A DNA stretch of 35,242 bases from Nocardiopsis sp. CNR-923. Lineage in GTDB: Bacteria; Actinomycetota; Actinomycetes; Streptosporangiales; Streptosporangiaceae. Numbering within the stretch: position 1 is the stretch's first letter; each line of letters opens with the position of its first letter. Both the position numbers and the translations under genes were made by a program. The stretch lies in NCBI RefSeq assembly GCF_001942255.1, contig NZ_MKKC01000096.1:1-35242 (forward strand), written 5' to 3'. Below the pieces are notes generated by a model. That model searched no databases, was not told where the DNA came from, and saw only the letters and a program-made list of their open reading frames with translations. Positions 17,816-26,193 of this stretch are shown here, in pieces.

Positions 17816-18931
17816 ATGCGACGCCGCTCGTTCCTGACCGGTTCCACCGCCCTCGCGGGCCTGACCGCGCTCGGCGCCACGGTGCCCGCACGCGGTCCCG
17901 CGCTGGCCGGCGCGGAGCCGGAGACGCCCCGTGTCATGGCCGAGCCCTCCCCCGTCACCGGGGGCCTGACCCGTCCACGGACCCGATTCGACGTCGTGAC
18001 GGTGACCCGGCCGATGACGACGGCCGCCGAACCCGCCATCCGGTTCGAGACCGCCGGCGTCCTCGGCGACTGGACACCGGTGCACCTGCACTCCTCGGGC
18101 CGGGAGGACCGCGATCCCGTCTCCTCGGCCGCGGTCCGTGCTCCCGAGGGGGCCACGGGCTACGAGGTGCGCGGCGGTGCCCGGGCCTGGGCGCTGAACC
18201 TGAGCGACGGGGAGACGCTGCGCTTGGACGGCCCAACCCGCACGTCCCTGTCGGCTCCGGACGATCACCACCAGCCCCTGGGCGGCTCGGGCGGACGCCC
18301 GTCCGTGCGGTTCGTGACCCGCGCGGGTTGGGGCGCGGACGAGTCGTACCGCTTCGACGACGAGGGCAACGACCGCTGGCCCGCGCGGTTCGACCCCGTG
18401 CAGGCGCTCACCGTGCACCACACGGCCCTGGCGACCAGCGATGACCACGCGGCCGACGTACGGGCGGTCTACCACCTGCACGCCGTCCAACTGGCGTGGG
18501 GGGACATCGGCTACCACGCGCTCATCGACCCGGACGGCGTGGTGTACGAGGGCCGTCACTCCGGCGAGGACGGGGCGCCGATCTTCTCCGGGCGACCGAG
18601 GCCGGGCCGGGCCGCGTCCGTGACGGCCGGGCACACCCACACGTTCAACCACGGCAACATCGGGGTGTGCCTGCTCGGTGACTTCACCGACGAACTTCCC
18701 ACCCGGGCCGCGCGGGACTCCCTCGTCGACGTCCTGCGCTTGCTTTGCGCCGTGACGGGCGCGGACCCGGGGGCGGAGATCGAGTACGTCCATCCGGACA
18801 CCGGCGCCAGGACGCCGGCACGGACGGTCTCGCGCCACCGCGACTGGCTGGACACCGAATGCCCGGGGAACGCGTTCTCCGAGGTGTTCGACGCCGAGAT
18901 CCGCCAGCGGGTCGTCCGCGGCCGGGGTTGA
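17816..18931 (+). CDS. Secreted N-acetylmuramoyl-L-alanine amidase / PGRP domain protein
   Basis: A 371-residue exported enzyme. The ATG follows AGGAGGAAGT. A Tat-type signal (MRRRSFLTGSTALAGLTA) occupies about residues 1-35. The middle region has no family I recognise. The amidase_2/PGRP domain starts near RFVTRAGWGADES, the usual entry (R-x-x-W-G-A). Zinc ligands can be placed at H201 (LTVHHTA), H341 (SRHRDW) and C349 (TECPG), the pattern of T7 lysozyme with the same 8-residue His-Cys spacing. The NHGNIGVCLLGDF segment is typical. It should cut between muramic acid and the stem peptide in the wall. Divergent from cobC; it stands alone. Confidence 0.92.
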   Translation: MRRRSFLTGSTALAGLTALGATVPARGPALAGAEPETPRVMAEPSPVTGGLTRPRTRFDVVTVTRPMTTAAEPAIRFETAGVLGDWTPVHLHSSGREDRDPVSSAAVRAPEGATGYEVRGGARAWALNLSDGETLRLDGPTRTSLSAPDDHHQPLGGSGGRPSVRFVTRAGWGADESYRFDDEGNDRWPARFDPVQALTVHHTALATSDDHAADVRAVYHLHAVQLAWGDIGYHALIDPDGVVYEGRHSGEDGAPIFSGRPRPGRAASVTAGHTHTFNHGNIGVCLLGDFTDELPTRAARDSLVDVLRLLCAVTGADPGAEIEYVHPDTGARTPARTVSRHRDWLDTECPGNAFSEVFDAEIRQRVVRGRG

Positions 18932-19100
18932 GGAGCGCGTGTGGCGAAGCTGCCGCCGCGGTGGGACGGCGCGGTGGGCCCTGTGGAGGCAATCCCGCAC
19001 ATCAGACACCTGTACGTCGTAGATTATCCTGGTACGCGAAGAATGTCCTATGACGCGTAGGGTGTGCGCATCGCCCGACGACCGAGGACCCGCCGCACCC

Positions 19101-19682
19101 ATGCCCGACGCCCCGCCCGCCCAGTGGATCCTGCCGACTGTGATCCTGGAGACGGAACGGCTGAGGCTGCGCGCGTTCGTCGAGGGCGACATCGACGACG
19201 TCCACGCCGCCTGCACCGACCCCGAACTCCAGCGGTGGGTGCCCGTCCCCTCCCCCGGCACGCCCTACACCCGCGAGGCCGCCGAACTCTGGTGCCGGGA
19301 GACCACGACGCTTCTGCGCACCAGCGGCGACGGACAGCAGTGGGCGATGGCGGAGCGGGAGAACGGCCGTCTCGTGGGATGCATCGGGTTACTGCGCACC
19401 CTGTGGCCCGCGATGAACACCGAGATCGGGTACTGGGTGTCGCCCTGGGCCCGGGGGAGGGGACTGGCGACCGAGGCCGCGGTCGCGGTCTCGCGGTGGG
19501 CACTCGACCAGGGCTTCCAGCGCGTGGAGATCAAGGCCGCCACGGAGAACGCCGGTTCGCGCGGGGTGGCCGAGCGCGCCGGGTTCACCCTGGAGGGCGT
19601 CGAGCGCAGCGCGATGCCGCTGCACGCGGGCCGGGCCGATCTGGCGGTCTACAGCCTCCTCCCCGCCGACCTGGGCCGTTGA
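19101..19682 (+). CDS. GNAT acetyltransferase, RimJ/RimL-type
   Basis: The product is 193 residues from the ATG at 19101. It opens with VILETERLRLRAFVEGDIDD, the usual start of acetyltransf_3 (RimJ/RimL) proteins, and carries the acetyl-CoA region EIGYWVSPWARGRGLATEA plus ATENAGSRGVAERAGF. Substrate is probably a protein N-terminus or a small amine; it cannot be read from sequence. An upstream in-frame ATG at 19050 would add 17 unfamiliar residues; it sits behind an AT-rich patch (TAGATTATCC near 19020) and remains possible. No operon partner. Confidence 0.85.
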   Translation: MPDAPPAQWILPTVILETERLRLRAFVEGDIDDVHAACTDPELQRWVPVPSPGTPYTREAAELWCRETTTLLRTSGDGQQWAMAERENGRLVGCIGLLRTLWPAMNTEIGYWVSPWARGRGLATEAAVAVSRWALDQGFQRVEIKAATENAGSRGVAERAGFTLEGVERSAMPLHAGRADLAVYSLLPADLGR

Positions 19683-19814
19683 GCGGCCGGCGACCCGCCC
19701 GACAGGTGCGGCGACCGCGCGATCCGGCACCGCTCTCCCGCGTCCACCCCGTCCACGTGCACGCGCCGCCCGGACGACGGACCGCGAGTTCGTCGCACCG
19801 TGCCGGGCTCGGAC

Positions 19815-20084
19815 TCAGTCCCAGACCCTGGACAGCAGCCACTCACCCGTCGAGGTGTCGTGGCGCAGCTCGTACACCCCCTGCGCGTGGGCGGTCCCGG
19901 CCTCCACCCGCCAGTGGCGGCGTTCGGGCACCTCGGAGGTGCTGGCCGGGCTCCAGTCCATGCGTACGGTCACCCAGTGGTCGAGGATTCTCCGCACCCC
20001 GTAGACTCGACCGTTCCACGTGAACCTGGCCGGTCGCCCGCCGTCCTCGACGACCGTGACCTCGGCGCCGTAGTACCGCCCCAC
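19815..20084 (-). CDS. DUF6504 family protein
   Basis: An 89-residue protein starting at GTG 20084 (GGGGGAG upstream): MGRYYGAEVTVV, FTWNGRVYGVRRIL, W-x-x-x-x-D-W, WRVEAGTAHAQGVYELRHD, LSRVWD at the end. This is the small actinobacterial DUF6504 family, to my knowledge often found beside the damage-inducible DnaE2/ImuA-ImuB mutasome genes. None of those is here, but a LexA-type box overlaps the presumed promoter 80-95 nt upstream, which agrees with a role in the DNA-damage response. Biochemical role unknown. Confidence 0.75.
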   Translation of the reverse strand: MGRYYGAEVTVVEDGGRPARFTWNGRVYGVRRILDHWVTVRMDWSPASTSEVPERRHWRVEAGTAHAQGVYELRHDTSTGEWLLSRVWD

Positions 20085-20162
20085 CGCGCTCCCCCTCAAC
20101 CTCGACCCCTGCCCCGACGCACGCCATCGGACCGCCCGTCCGGAGGAAGCACGAACCGGCGT

Positions 20163-20178
20163 TCGAACGTGTGTTCTA
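20163..20178. promoter_or_regulatory. LexA (SOS) box upstream of the DUF6504 gene
   Basis: TCGAAC-GTGT-GTTCTA differs from the palindromic actinobacterial SOS box TCGAAC-N4-GTTCGA at one of twelve positions. It lies just downstream of a minus-strand -10 candidate (TAGTCT), where a repressor would block transcription. LexA binding itself is inferred. Confidence 0.65.
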
Positions 20179-20207
20179 AGACTAGCGAAATCCGCACTCC
20201 CGGGAAA
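20179..20207 (-). promoter_or_regulatory. Candidate promoter of the DUF6504 gene
   Basis: On the minus strand TTTCCC (20207-20202) and TAGTCT (20184-20179) are 17 nt apart. The -10 fits TANNNT; the -35 is weak. The SOS box abuts the -10 and a second palindrome covers the -35. Confidence 0.4.
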
Positions 20208-20216
20208 CCGTTTCCC
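20202..20216. promoter_or_regulatory. 15-bp palindrome, possible second operator
   Basis: GGGAAAC-C-GTTTCCC is a perfect dyad around one base. It covers the -35 of the presumed DUF6504 promoter. The form resembles LacI-family operators, but no such regulator is in the window. Confidence 0.45.
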
Positions 20217-20461
20217 GCGCGTGGGCGTCCCCGAGCCCCCGCGCGCAACCGCGAGCGTCCGACCAGAAGGTCCCGCCGAAAGGTCCGCGCGCGGGCCCGC
20301 CCACACCGGAACCCGCGGCTCCGCGATCTCCGTACGCTGCCAGCCGCCCACCCCCGATCCATGCGAGGGCCTGCAACTGTGACGTCGAACGGGCAACAGA
20401 GCGGCCAACCCCTGCGCGCGGGAGATCCGCACCCGGGTTCGGCGTCCGCTCGGGACCGGGC

Positions 20462-20575
20462 GGCGCCGGTGTGGTCGCGGAGCTGGGCGAGGGCGTGGAC
20501 GGCCTCTGCGCCGGTCAGCGCGTCGCGCGGGCGATGGCCCCCGGAGGGTACGCCGACCGCGCGGTCGTCCGGGCC
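20462..20575 (+). pseudogene. Fragment of a quinone oxidoreductase / zinc-type alcohol dehydrogenase
   Basis: The plus-strand frame reads GAGVVAELGEGVDGLCAGQR, then VARAMAPGGYADRAVVRA. This matches the N-terminal GroES-like domain of medium-chain dehydrogenases (G-x-G-x-V-x-x-x-G-x-x-V…G-x-R-V…GGYAEY). The upstream start, the Rossmann domain and the rest of the gene (about 290 residues) are missing. Flanking sequence is low-complexity GC. A dead relic. Confidence 0.6.
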
Positions 20576-20670
20576 GGGCCGAGGCGGGATCCGGCACCCC
20601 GGACACCGCGACCCGCACGCGCGCGGGTCCCGCGCCCCGTGACGGTCCGGGCGCGGGACCCACGTCCGCC

Positions 20671-21759
20671 TCAGTTCTCCTCGCGCGGACCCGGCATCGT
20701 GCCGCCCAAGGGCGCACCGGCCCGGCGCACGTCGTCGCGTGCGTCCGCGACGGCGCGCTCGGCCGCCTCCGCCGCCTCCACCGCGGCCTGCTCCGACGAC
20801 GACCGGTCACGCTCCTCGCCCGCGGTGATCCTCGCCTGACCGGCTCCGGCCTCCTCGGCCCCCTTCTCCGTGGAGGGCACGGTCCTGGCCGCCTCCCCCG
20901 CGAACGCGTGGGTGACGTTCTTGATCGCCTCGGTCAGCTCGCCGGGGATGACCCAGAACGTGTTGCCCTCACCCTGTGCCAGGTGCGGCAGGGTCTCCAG
21001 GTACTTGTAGGCGAGCAGCTTGGCGTCGGCGTCGTTGGCGTGCACGGCCTGGAAGACCCGCTCTACGGCCTTGGCCTCGCCGTCGGCGCGCAGGATGGCC
21101 GCCTGCTGGTCACCCTGGGCCTCCAGGATGGCCTGCTGACGGGCGCCCTCGGCCTTGAGGATCCGGGCCTGGCGCTCACCCTCGGCGTGCAGGATGGCGG
21201 CGCGCTTGTCGCGGTCGGCCCGCATCTGCTTCTCCATCGCCTCCTTGATGGTGGGCGGCGGGTCGATCGCCTTGATCTCGACGCGGTTGACCCGAATGCC
21301 CCACTTGCCGGTGGTGTCGTCCAGGACCCCGCGCAGGCGGGTGTTGATCTCCTCCCGGGACGTGAGCGTGCGTTCCAGGTCCATGGAGCCGATGACGTTG
21401 CGCAGGGTGGTGACGGTGAGCTGGTCTATGGCCTGGAGGAAGTTGGCCACCTCGTAGGCCGCGGCCTTGGGCTGGGTGATCTGGTAGTAGAGGACGGTGT
21501 CGATGTTGACGACGAGGTTGTCCTCGGTGATCACCGGCTGGGGCCGGGAGCTGAAGACGTGCTCGCGCAGGTCGAACTTGGTGTTGACGCGGTCGACACC
21601 CGGGATGATGAAGTTCAGGCCCGGGTTGAGGGTCTTGATGTAGCGACCGAAGCGCTCGATGTTGTAGGCCCTCGCCTGCGGGACGATGCGGATCGCCGAC
21701 AGGGCGATGGCCACGAGGATGACCGCGAGGATGACGAATGGAATAGTCGGGTCGAACAT
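20671..21759 (-). CDS. SPFH/band 7 (stomatin-type) membrane protein, QmcA-like
   Basis: A 362-residue protein with an N-terminal membrane anchor (about residues 5-25, FVILAVILVAIALSAIRIVP), then the band 7 domain (ERFGRYIKTLNPGLNFIIPG, VDRVNTKFDLREHVF, ALITQ-like YYQITQPKAAAYEV, RNVIGSMDLERTLTSREEIN, WGIRVNRVEIKAIDPPPTI). A long Ala/Glu/Gln-rich coiled-coil arm follows (EGERQARILKAEGARQQAIL), and an acidic Ala/Glu tail. Such proteins oligomerise into cages that organise membrane microdomains and regulate proteases. The NfeD partner is the adjacent upstream gene, about 75 nt away. Confidence 0.9.
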   Translation of the reverse strand: MFDPTIPFVILAVILVAIALSAIRIVPQARAYNIERFGRYIKTLNPGLNFIIPGVDRVNTKFDLREHVFSSRPQPVITEDNLVVNIDTVLYYQITQPKAAAYEVANFLQAIDQLTVTTLRNVIGSMDLERTLTSREEINTRLRGVLDDTTGKWGIRVNRVEIKAIDPPPTIKEAMEKQMRADRDKRAAILHAEGERQARILKAEGARQQAILEAQGDQQAAILRADGEAKAVERVFQAVHANDADAKLLAYKYLETLPHLAQGEGNTFWVIPGELTEAIKNVTHAFAGEAARTVPSTEKGAEEAGAGQARITAGEERDRSSSEQAAVEAAEAAERAVADARDDVRRAGAPLGGTMPGPREEN

Positions 21760-21832
21760 GTCCGCACCTGACCTTGGGGTCGTGGCTGTGGATCGGGATT
21801 TCCCGGGACGTCGGAGCCCGTCGCCTCAGGGC

Positions 21833-22273
21833 TCAGGGCAGGGCCTCCCTGGGGTAGACCACGGCGGTGGCGCCGTCGATCTCCATGACGTCGACGTGCG
21901 CTCCGACCGGGATCACGAGGTCCTCGTCGATGCACCGTGCCGACCACTCCTCTCCGGAGAGTTTGATCAGCCCGCGGTCGCCGTCGACCTCCTGGAGGAC
22001 GACCCCGGAGCGACCCACGAGGGCGGCGGCGCCCGAGCGCGCGTCGGGCCCTCGCGTCATCTGTCGCTGCATGATCGGCCGGACCAGGACGAGTCCGGCG
22101 GCGGCGGTCGCGGCGAACCCGACGATCTGCACGGCCACGGGCAGGCCGATCGCGCCCAGGAGCGCGGCCACCAGTGCCGCGACGGCGACGAGCCCCAGCA
22201 CGAAGGTCAGTGTGAGGGCCTCGGCGACTCCGAGGGCGACAGCGAGGATCATCCAGATCAGCCAGTCAGGCAT
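21833..22273 (-). CDS. NfeD-like membrane protein
   Basis: A 146-residue protein with two to three membrane segments (LIWMILAVALGVAEALTLTF, VAALVAALLGAIGLPVAVQI, VGFAATAAAGLVLVRPIM) followed by a soluble OB-fold domain (GRSGVVLQEVDGDRGLIKLS, GEEWSARC, GAHVDVMEIDG). This is the short NfeD type that pairs with SPFH proteins, and the SPFH gene lies directly downstream. The ATG at 22273 follows GGGAGGG. The first gene of a two-gene unit with the promoter candidate at 22305-22334. Confidence 0.88.
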   Translation of the reverse strand: MPDWLIWMILAVALGVAEALTLTFVLGLVAVAALVAALLGAIGLPVAVQIVGFAATAAAGLVLVRPIMQRQMTRGPDARSGAAALVGRSGVVLQEVDGDRGLIKLSGEEWSARCIDEDLVIPVGAHVDVMEIDGATAVVYPREALP

Positions 22274-22304
22274 GTTCTGCGGCCCTCCCGCGATGTATCG
22301 GGTA

Positions 22305-22334
22305 ATCCTAAGCTACCCAGACGCGTCAGCCGAA
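22305..22334 (-). promoter_or_regulatory. Candidate promoter of the nfeD-SPFH unit
   Basis: On the minus strand TTCGGC (22334-22329) and TAGGAT (22310-22305) stand 18 nt apart. The -10 fits the actinobacterial TANNNT pattern; the -35 is weak. It would give a leader of about 25 nt. Confidence 0.4.
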
Positions 22335-22397
22335 GCACGTGATCGGCCGGAGTGATACGCGGACGCGGCCCGCGACGGCCCTCACTCGCGGGCAGCC

Positions 22398-22423
22398 ACG
22401 GACCGCGGCGGCGTGCGGTCCGT
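22398..22423. terminator. Second hairpin downstream of the acylase gene
   Basis: Arms ACGGACCGC (22398-22406) and GCGGTCCGT (22415-22423) pair over 9 bp with an 8-nt loop. With the hairpin at 22426-22455 it forms a tandem terminator beyond the acylase stop. Confidence 0.6.
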
Positions 22424-22425
22424 CC

Positions 22426-22455
22426 ACCTGGTCCCCGGCACGCCGGGGACCAGGT
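22426..22455. terminator. Strong terminator hairpin of the acylase gene
   Basis: Arms 22426-22438 and 22443-22455 (ACCTGGTCCCCGG and its reverse complement) pair over 13 bp with a 4-nt loop. It starts 9 nt after the acylase stop codon on the minus strand. No T tract, as is usual in high-GC actinomycetes. Confidence 0.85.
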
Positions 22456-22464
22456 CAGGACGGG

Positions 22465-25353
22465 TCAGCGACCTCCGGAGAACTGGTAGACCATCTGGTA
22501 CGTGGGCCGGTTCTGCCAGTTGATCGTCCACATGCCGATCCCGCCGACAGCGCTGTGGACCACCGAGTCGGCGCACACCTGGTCCCCGGCCGAGCACGAC
22601 CCGTCACCCGGGTAGACCCCGTTCGCGGGGACGTCCACGGCCTCGGCGAGGGTGTCGAGCAGGACCGTGCGGCAGGCGTCCAGGTCCCCGCCCCCGCAGT
22701 AGGAGTCGCCCAGGGCCCCTTCCACGTCGTGGCCCAGCACTGACCGCAGGTCCTTGTCGACGTAGGACCACCAGCCGTGCTGGAAGGCCGTACCGGCGTG
22801 GCCGCCGCCGGACGGCGCCTCGTCGACACGGGCGGCCCGGGTCAGCTCGCTGTAGAGGGCCCCGCCGAGCCCGGGTTGGAACTGGCCCCGGACCAGGCGC
22901 GGCCACCAGGCGTCGAGCACGCGGATGGCGTCGGCGTGCGCGTAGCTACCGGAGTCGCGTTCGGATTCGCGGCGCAGCGATCCGGACTCGTTCCAGGCGC
23001 GCAACTCCTCGACGGCGGCGGCCAGGTCGGGATCGTCGACCTCGGCGGAGTCGATGACCTCCAGCAGCAGCGGGAGGACCTCCTGGGCCCGCAGGTCGGC
23101 GGTCCCGGCCTCCATCATCACCCGGGTGAGCGAGGCGGGGGTGAACCGGTGGCCGCTGTCGACGAGCGCCGAGACGCGGCCGTCGAGCAGGTCACCGCGG
23201 TGCACAGACCCGGTGGCCCAGCCGGAGGTGTACCCCTGGGCGGGCTTGTTGTTCCAGTTGACGATGTAGTCGGGGTTGATCGCCTGCGGGTGGTCGGACA
23301 GCGGGTGGTAGTCCGCCGTGTTGGTCGCGGGGTCCCAGCCCGACCAGCCCGTCGCCGCGGAGGCGTCGATCGGCAGGTTGGGGTTCGTGCCCGCGAGCCG
23401 GACCGGGTTGGCTCCGGAGTTGACGAAGGCGATGTCCTCGTCGTCGACGTAGTGCCAGTTGAACGCGTAACCGATGTCGTAGGCGGCCTCGGTGAAGGTC
23501 TCCGCCGAGGTCACCGCGTCCGGGTCGTTGAACTGCTGGAAGCCGAGGATCGAGTCGACCTCCCGCATGTAGGTGGATCGCAGCTCGGTGAAGGCGACGG
23601 GATCGCCGTCGACCGTGGCGAAGGACCGCACCAGGCCGTACTCGGAGCGCAGGGAGGTGAGGGTGTAGCCGCCCGCCGGGGTCTGGTCGGCGACGGTGGG
23701 CTTCCAGTCGTTGGAGACGCTGAGCTCGTCGAAGGGCACGCACGCGCCCGCGGTGTCGACGTAGTGCCGCGAGTCCGTCGTGGGGGCGGAGCCGTCGGTC
23801 TCGCACAGCTCGACGGCGAAGGTGTCGGTGAGGTCCTGGCCCGCCGACGTGGCGCTCCACGCGTAGTCGACGCCGCGTCCCATCTGGACGTAGAAGCTCA
23901 GGCCCGCGAAGGAGGCGCCCCGGGCGCTGATCCCGGGCCCCTGGAGTTCCTGGAGCACCAGCAGCTGCGGGGAGAAGTAGCTGGTCTGGGGGCCCATGAC
24001 GGCGACGGGGTTGCCGCTCCCGGTGTGCTCGCCCGAGACCAGCAGAGCGTTGGACATGCCGCGCGGGTCGAGGAACCCGTCGGGCAGGACACCGTCGTTG
24101 AAGACGCCCTCCAGGGCGTCCACGTCGCCCTCCCCGGCCATCTCCTCGACCTGCTCCAACTGGGAGTCCGACAGGTCGTCCAGAGTCGGCGGGTCGGCGG
24201 TGTCCTCGGGTTCCTCGGTCCCCGCCTCCGCGGCGAGCGAATCGGCGCTCGCACCGGAGACCCCGGAGCCGTGCTCGTCGTGGACGATGTCGTAGGGCTC
24301 GACCGAGCCCGGGTCCGGCAGGACCTCGCCGACGGGGTCGTCGGGAGTGCCGGTGTAGGGGAAGTCTCCCTCGACGCTGACCACGGCCTCGGGGTCGTTC
24401 TCCATCCGCCAGTCGGCGTAGAGTTCGGCGCCGCGCTCGGCGCCGTAGCGGTCCTGGAAGTTGGCGAGGACGATCGCGGAGCGGACCTCGCCGCCGCCAC
24501 CGCCGCCGAAGATGCCGCCGACCATGGCCGCGATGCCGACCACGTCGGTGCGCTTGAAGGCCTCGATCTCCCCGCGGTTGGTGATGGCGTTCTTGTGACC
24601 GGTCAGGACGTACTCACCGGGGAAGTAGCGGCCCCGGTCGGACTGGCGGATGTAGGCGTTGACGCCTTCGAGGTAGGCGTCGACGTCCTCCAGCGCCTGG
24701 CGGCCGCGCTCGCCGCTGGCGACGACGCGGTCGATCTGGTCCTGCTTCTCCTCCTCCGTGTAGGGGGCGGTGCGCCACAGGTCCTGTTCGAGGGCGCGGT
24801 TACCCCCCGCCCCGCCCGCGAAGGAGGTGAGTTCACCCCGGCCGACGCGACGCAGGACGTCCATGAGGAAGAGGCGGTCCTCGGCGGCGGCGTACCCGGC
24901 GCCGAACATGGTGCCCTCGCGCGTGGTCCCGGTGACGTGGGGGATGCCGTGATCGGAGTCCCGCACGATGGTCACGTCAGCGCGGGGCTCGTACTCGCGG
25001 CCAACGTCGCGGGAGTCGACCCCGAACGTGGAGTCGAGGAAGAAGTCGTCGAGGTCCTCCTCGGTGAGGCCGTCGTAGTGGTGGACGAGGCTGTCGTACA
25101 TGTCCAGCTGGCTGGACGAGTGCCGGGGGCGGGTTCCGAAGAGCTGGTGGCTGAGGATCTCGACGAGCGTCGCGTCGCCGTTCTGGCCGGGTGGGAGGAT
25201 GTCGTGGCAGCCCTCGGGGGCGCAGTAGTCGGGAAGGGGTTCGGGGGCGGCCGCGGCCGTGGTCGCGGGGAGCGCGCCCGCGGTCGCCGCCGTGACCACG
25301 AGTGCGGCGCCCGCGGCGCCGGTACGCAGTCGCGTGCTGAGTCGGGGGAACAC
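22465..25353 (-). CDS. Secreted penicillin acylase family Ntn hydrolase
   Basis: A 962-residue preproprotein. GTG start at 25353. The signal peptide is about residues 1-36 (Arg-containing start, long Ala-rich core, ending near AAAAPEP). The alpha-chain region contains IVRDSDHGIPHVTGTTREGT and FGAGYAAAEDRLFLMDVLRR, hallmarks of the family. Autocleavage is expected before Ser434 in DPRGMSNALLVSGEHTGSG, which would become the N-terminal nucleophile of the beta chain. An acidic linker of about 60 residues (SLAAEAGTEEPEDTADPP) precedes the cleavage site. The family hydrolyses amide bonds of penicillins, acyl-homoserine lactones or lipid acyl chains; substrate cannot be read. A single gene, ended by tandem hairpins. 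Confidence 0.92.
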   Translation of the reverse strand: MFPRLSTRLRTGAAGAALVVTAATAGALPATTAAAAPEPLPDYCAPEGCHDILPPGQNGDATLVEILSHQLFGTRPRHSSSQLDMYDSLVHHYDGLTEEDLDDFFLDSTFGVDSRDVGREYEPRADVTIVRDSDHGIPHVTGTTREGTMFGAGYAAAEDRLFLMDVLRRVGRGELTSFAGGAGGNRALEQDLWRTAPYTEEEKQDQIDRVVASGERGRQALEDVDAYLEGVNAYIRQSDRGRYFPGEYVLTGHKNAITNRGEIEAFKRTDVVGIAAMVGGIFGGGGGGEVRSAIVLANFQDRYGAERGAELYADWRMENDPEAVVSVEGDFPYTGTPDDPVGEVLPDPGSVEPYDIVHDEHGSGVSGASADSLAAEAGTEEPEDTADPPTLDDLSDSQLEQVEEMAGEGDVDALEGVFNDGVLPDGFLDPRGMSNALLVSGEHTGSGNPVAVMGPQTSYFSPQLLVLQELQGPGISARGASFAGLSFYVQMGRGVDYAWSATSAGQDLTDTFAVELCETDGSAPTTDSRHYVDTAGACVPFDELSVSNDWKPTVADQTPAGGYTLTSLRSEYGLVRSFATVDGDPVAFTELRSTYMREVDSILGFQQFNDPDAVTSAETFTEAAYDIGYAFNWHYVDDEDIAFVNSGANPVRLAGTNPNLPIDASAATGWSGWDPATNTADYHPLSDHPQAINPDYIVNWNNKPAQGYTSGWATGSVHRGDLLDGRVSALVDSGHRFTPASLTRVMMEAGTADLRAQEVLPLLLEVIDSAEVDDPDLAAAVEELRAWNESGSLRRESERDSGSYAHADAIRVLDAWWPRLVRGQFQPGLGGALYSELTRAARVDEAPSGGGHAGTAFQHGWWSYVDKDLRSVLGHDVEGALGDSYCGGGDLDACRTVLLDTLAEAVDVPANGVYPGDGSCSAGDQVCADSVVHSAVGGIGMWTINWQNRPTYQMVYQFSGGR

Positions 25354-25392
25354 GTGCTGTCACCACCTGGAGGTCGGCGATGGATCAGCGGC

Positions 25393-25422
25393 ATGTTATG
25401 TGTGGTTCAGCTAATCGCGAAA
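25393..25422 (-). promoter_or_regulatory. Candidate promoter of the acylase gene
   Basis: On the minus strand TTTCGC and TAACAT (25398-25393) are 18 nt apart in the most AT-rich part of the upstream region, about 45 nt before the start codon. Both boxes match consensus only partly. Confidence 0.3.
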
Positions 25423-25663
25423 GACATTCATGTTTACTCGTTCGAGCCTGTGGAGGCGCCGAGAATTCGAGGGTTTGACGTGACCCACGCCACACGCAGC
25501 CGGAACGCGTCGAACACGGAATGATTCTCCATCGTCACGGGGAGTGGCGCATGGCCACATCCGGCCAATTTAACTCCCGCCCCGGACGTCCCATCAGGGC
25601 ACGAATCTCTACTTTGATCCAGTTTCCGCCTGACGTGCCCGGCACCTCTGACACAATCGCGGC
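25423..25663. other. Divergent spacer, acylase to small membrane protein
   Basis: No gene found on either strand. G+C is somewhat lower than around. A TTGATC near 25614 and a CACAAT just before the plus-strand ATG could belong to a promoter giving a very short leader, but spacing is poor. Confidence 0.35.
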
Positions 25664-26178
25664 ATGAACCAGTACCCCAACCCCAACCCGGGCGACCCGT
25701 GGCAGCAGCCCAGCGGTGAGCACCACGGGTGGGGACTACCCCCTGAACAGCACGGTGGCGGGGCGATGGAGCCCTACAACCAGGGGACCGGAGGCTACCA
25801 GCCCCCCGTCCCCACACTCCCGTCCCCCACGAGACCCCCCTCCTCACCATCGGGGACATCGCGATCACCCAGAACTTGGTGATCACCCCCGGCGGGCGTT
25901 TCCCCATCAAGGGGACGGTGTGGACGGTCACCGACATGAGCCGCACCGAGACCAGCACCCCGACCTGGGCGGTCATCACCGCGATTCTGATCTTCTGGTG
26001 GACCTGCCTGCTCGGCCTGCTCATCCTGCTGGTCAAGGAGCACAAGACCTCGGGCCACATCCAGGTGACCGTCCAGGGGCACGGCAGCTACCACGCGACC
26101 AGCATCCCGGCGGCGCACCCGAGCCTGGGCCGTCAGATCAACGACCAGGTCAACTACGCGCGCAGCCTCGCCGCGTGA
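25664..26178 (+). CDS. Small membrane protein with Pro/Gln-rich N-terminus (one apparent frameshift)
   Basis: Corrected length is about 171 residues. The N-terminal 55 residues are rich in Pro, Asn, Gln and Gly (MNQYPNPNPGDPWQQPSGEH). The second frame holds LLTIGDIAITQNLVITPGGR and FPIKGTVWTVTDMSRTE, then one strong membrane segment (TWAVITAILIFWWTCLLGLL), then a basic/polar tail with HIQVTVQGHGSYHAT. I know this layout from unnamed actinobacterial membrane proteins without assigned function. The break lies near 25815-25830 in a C-rich stretch and needs one base. It is convergent with cobQ (15 nt between stops). Confidence 0.65.
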
Positions 26179-26193
26179 GCCGCACCACGCCGG

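Noticed and set aside
17705..19261. 518-codon minus-strand frame opposite the amidase
   Set aside because: The plus-strand gene has a Tat signal, zinc ligands and a ribosome site; the antisense frame has none.
22777..25524. 915-codon plus-strand open frame opposite the acylase
   Set aside because: Antisense shadow of an intact, well-supported gene with signal peptide and catalytic Ser.
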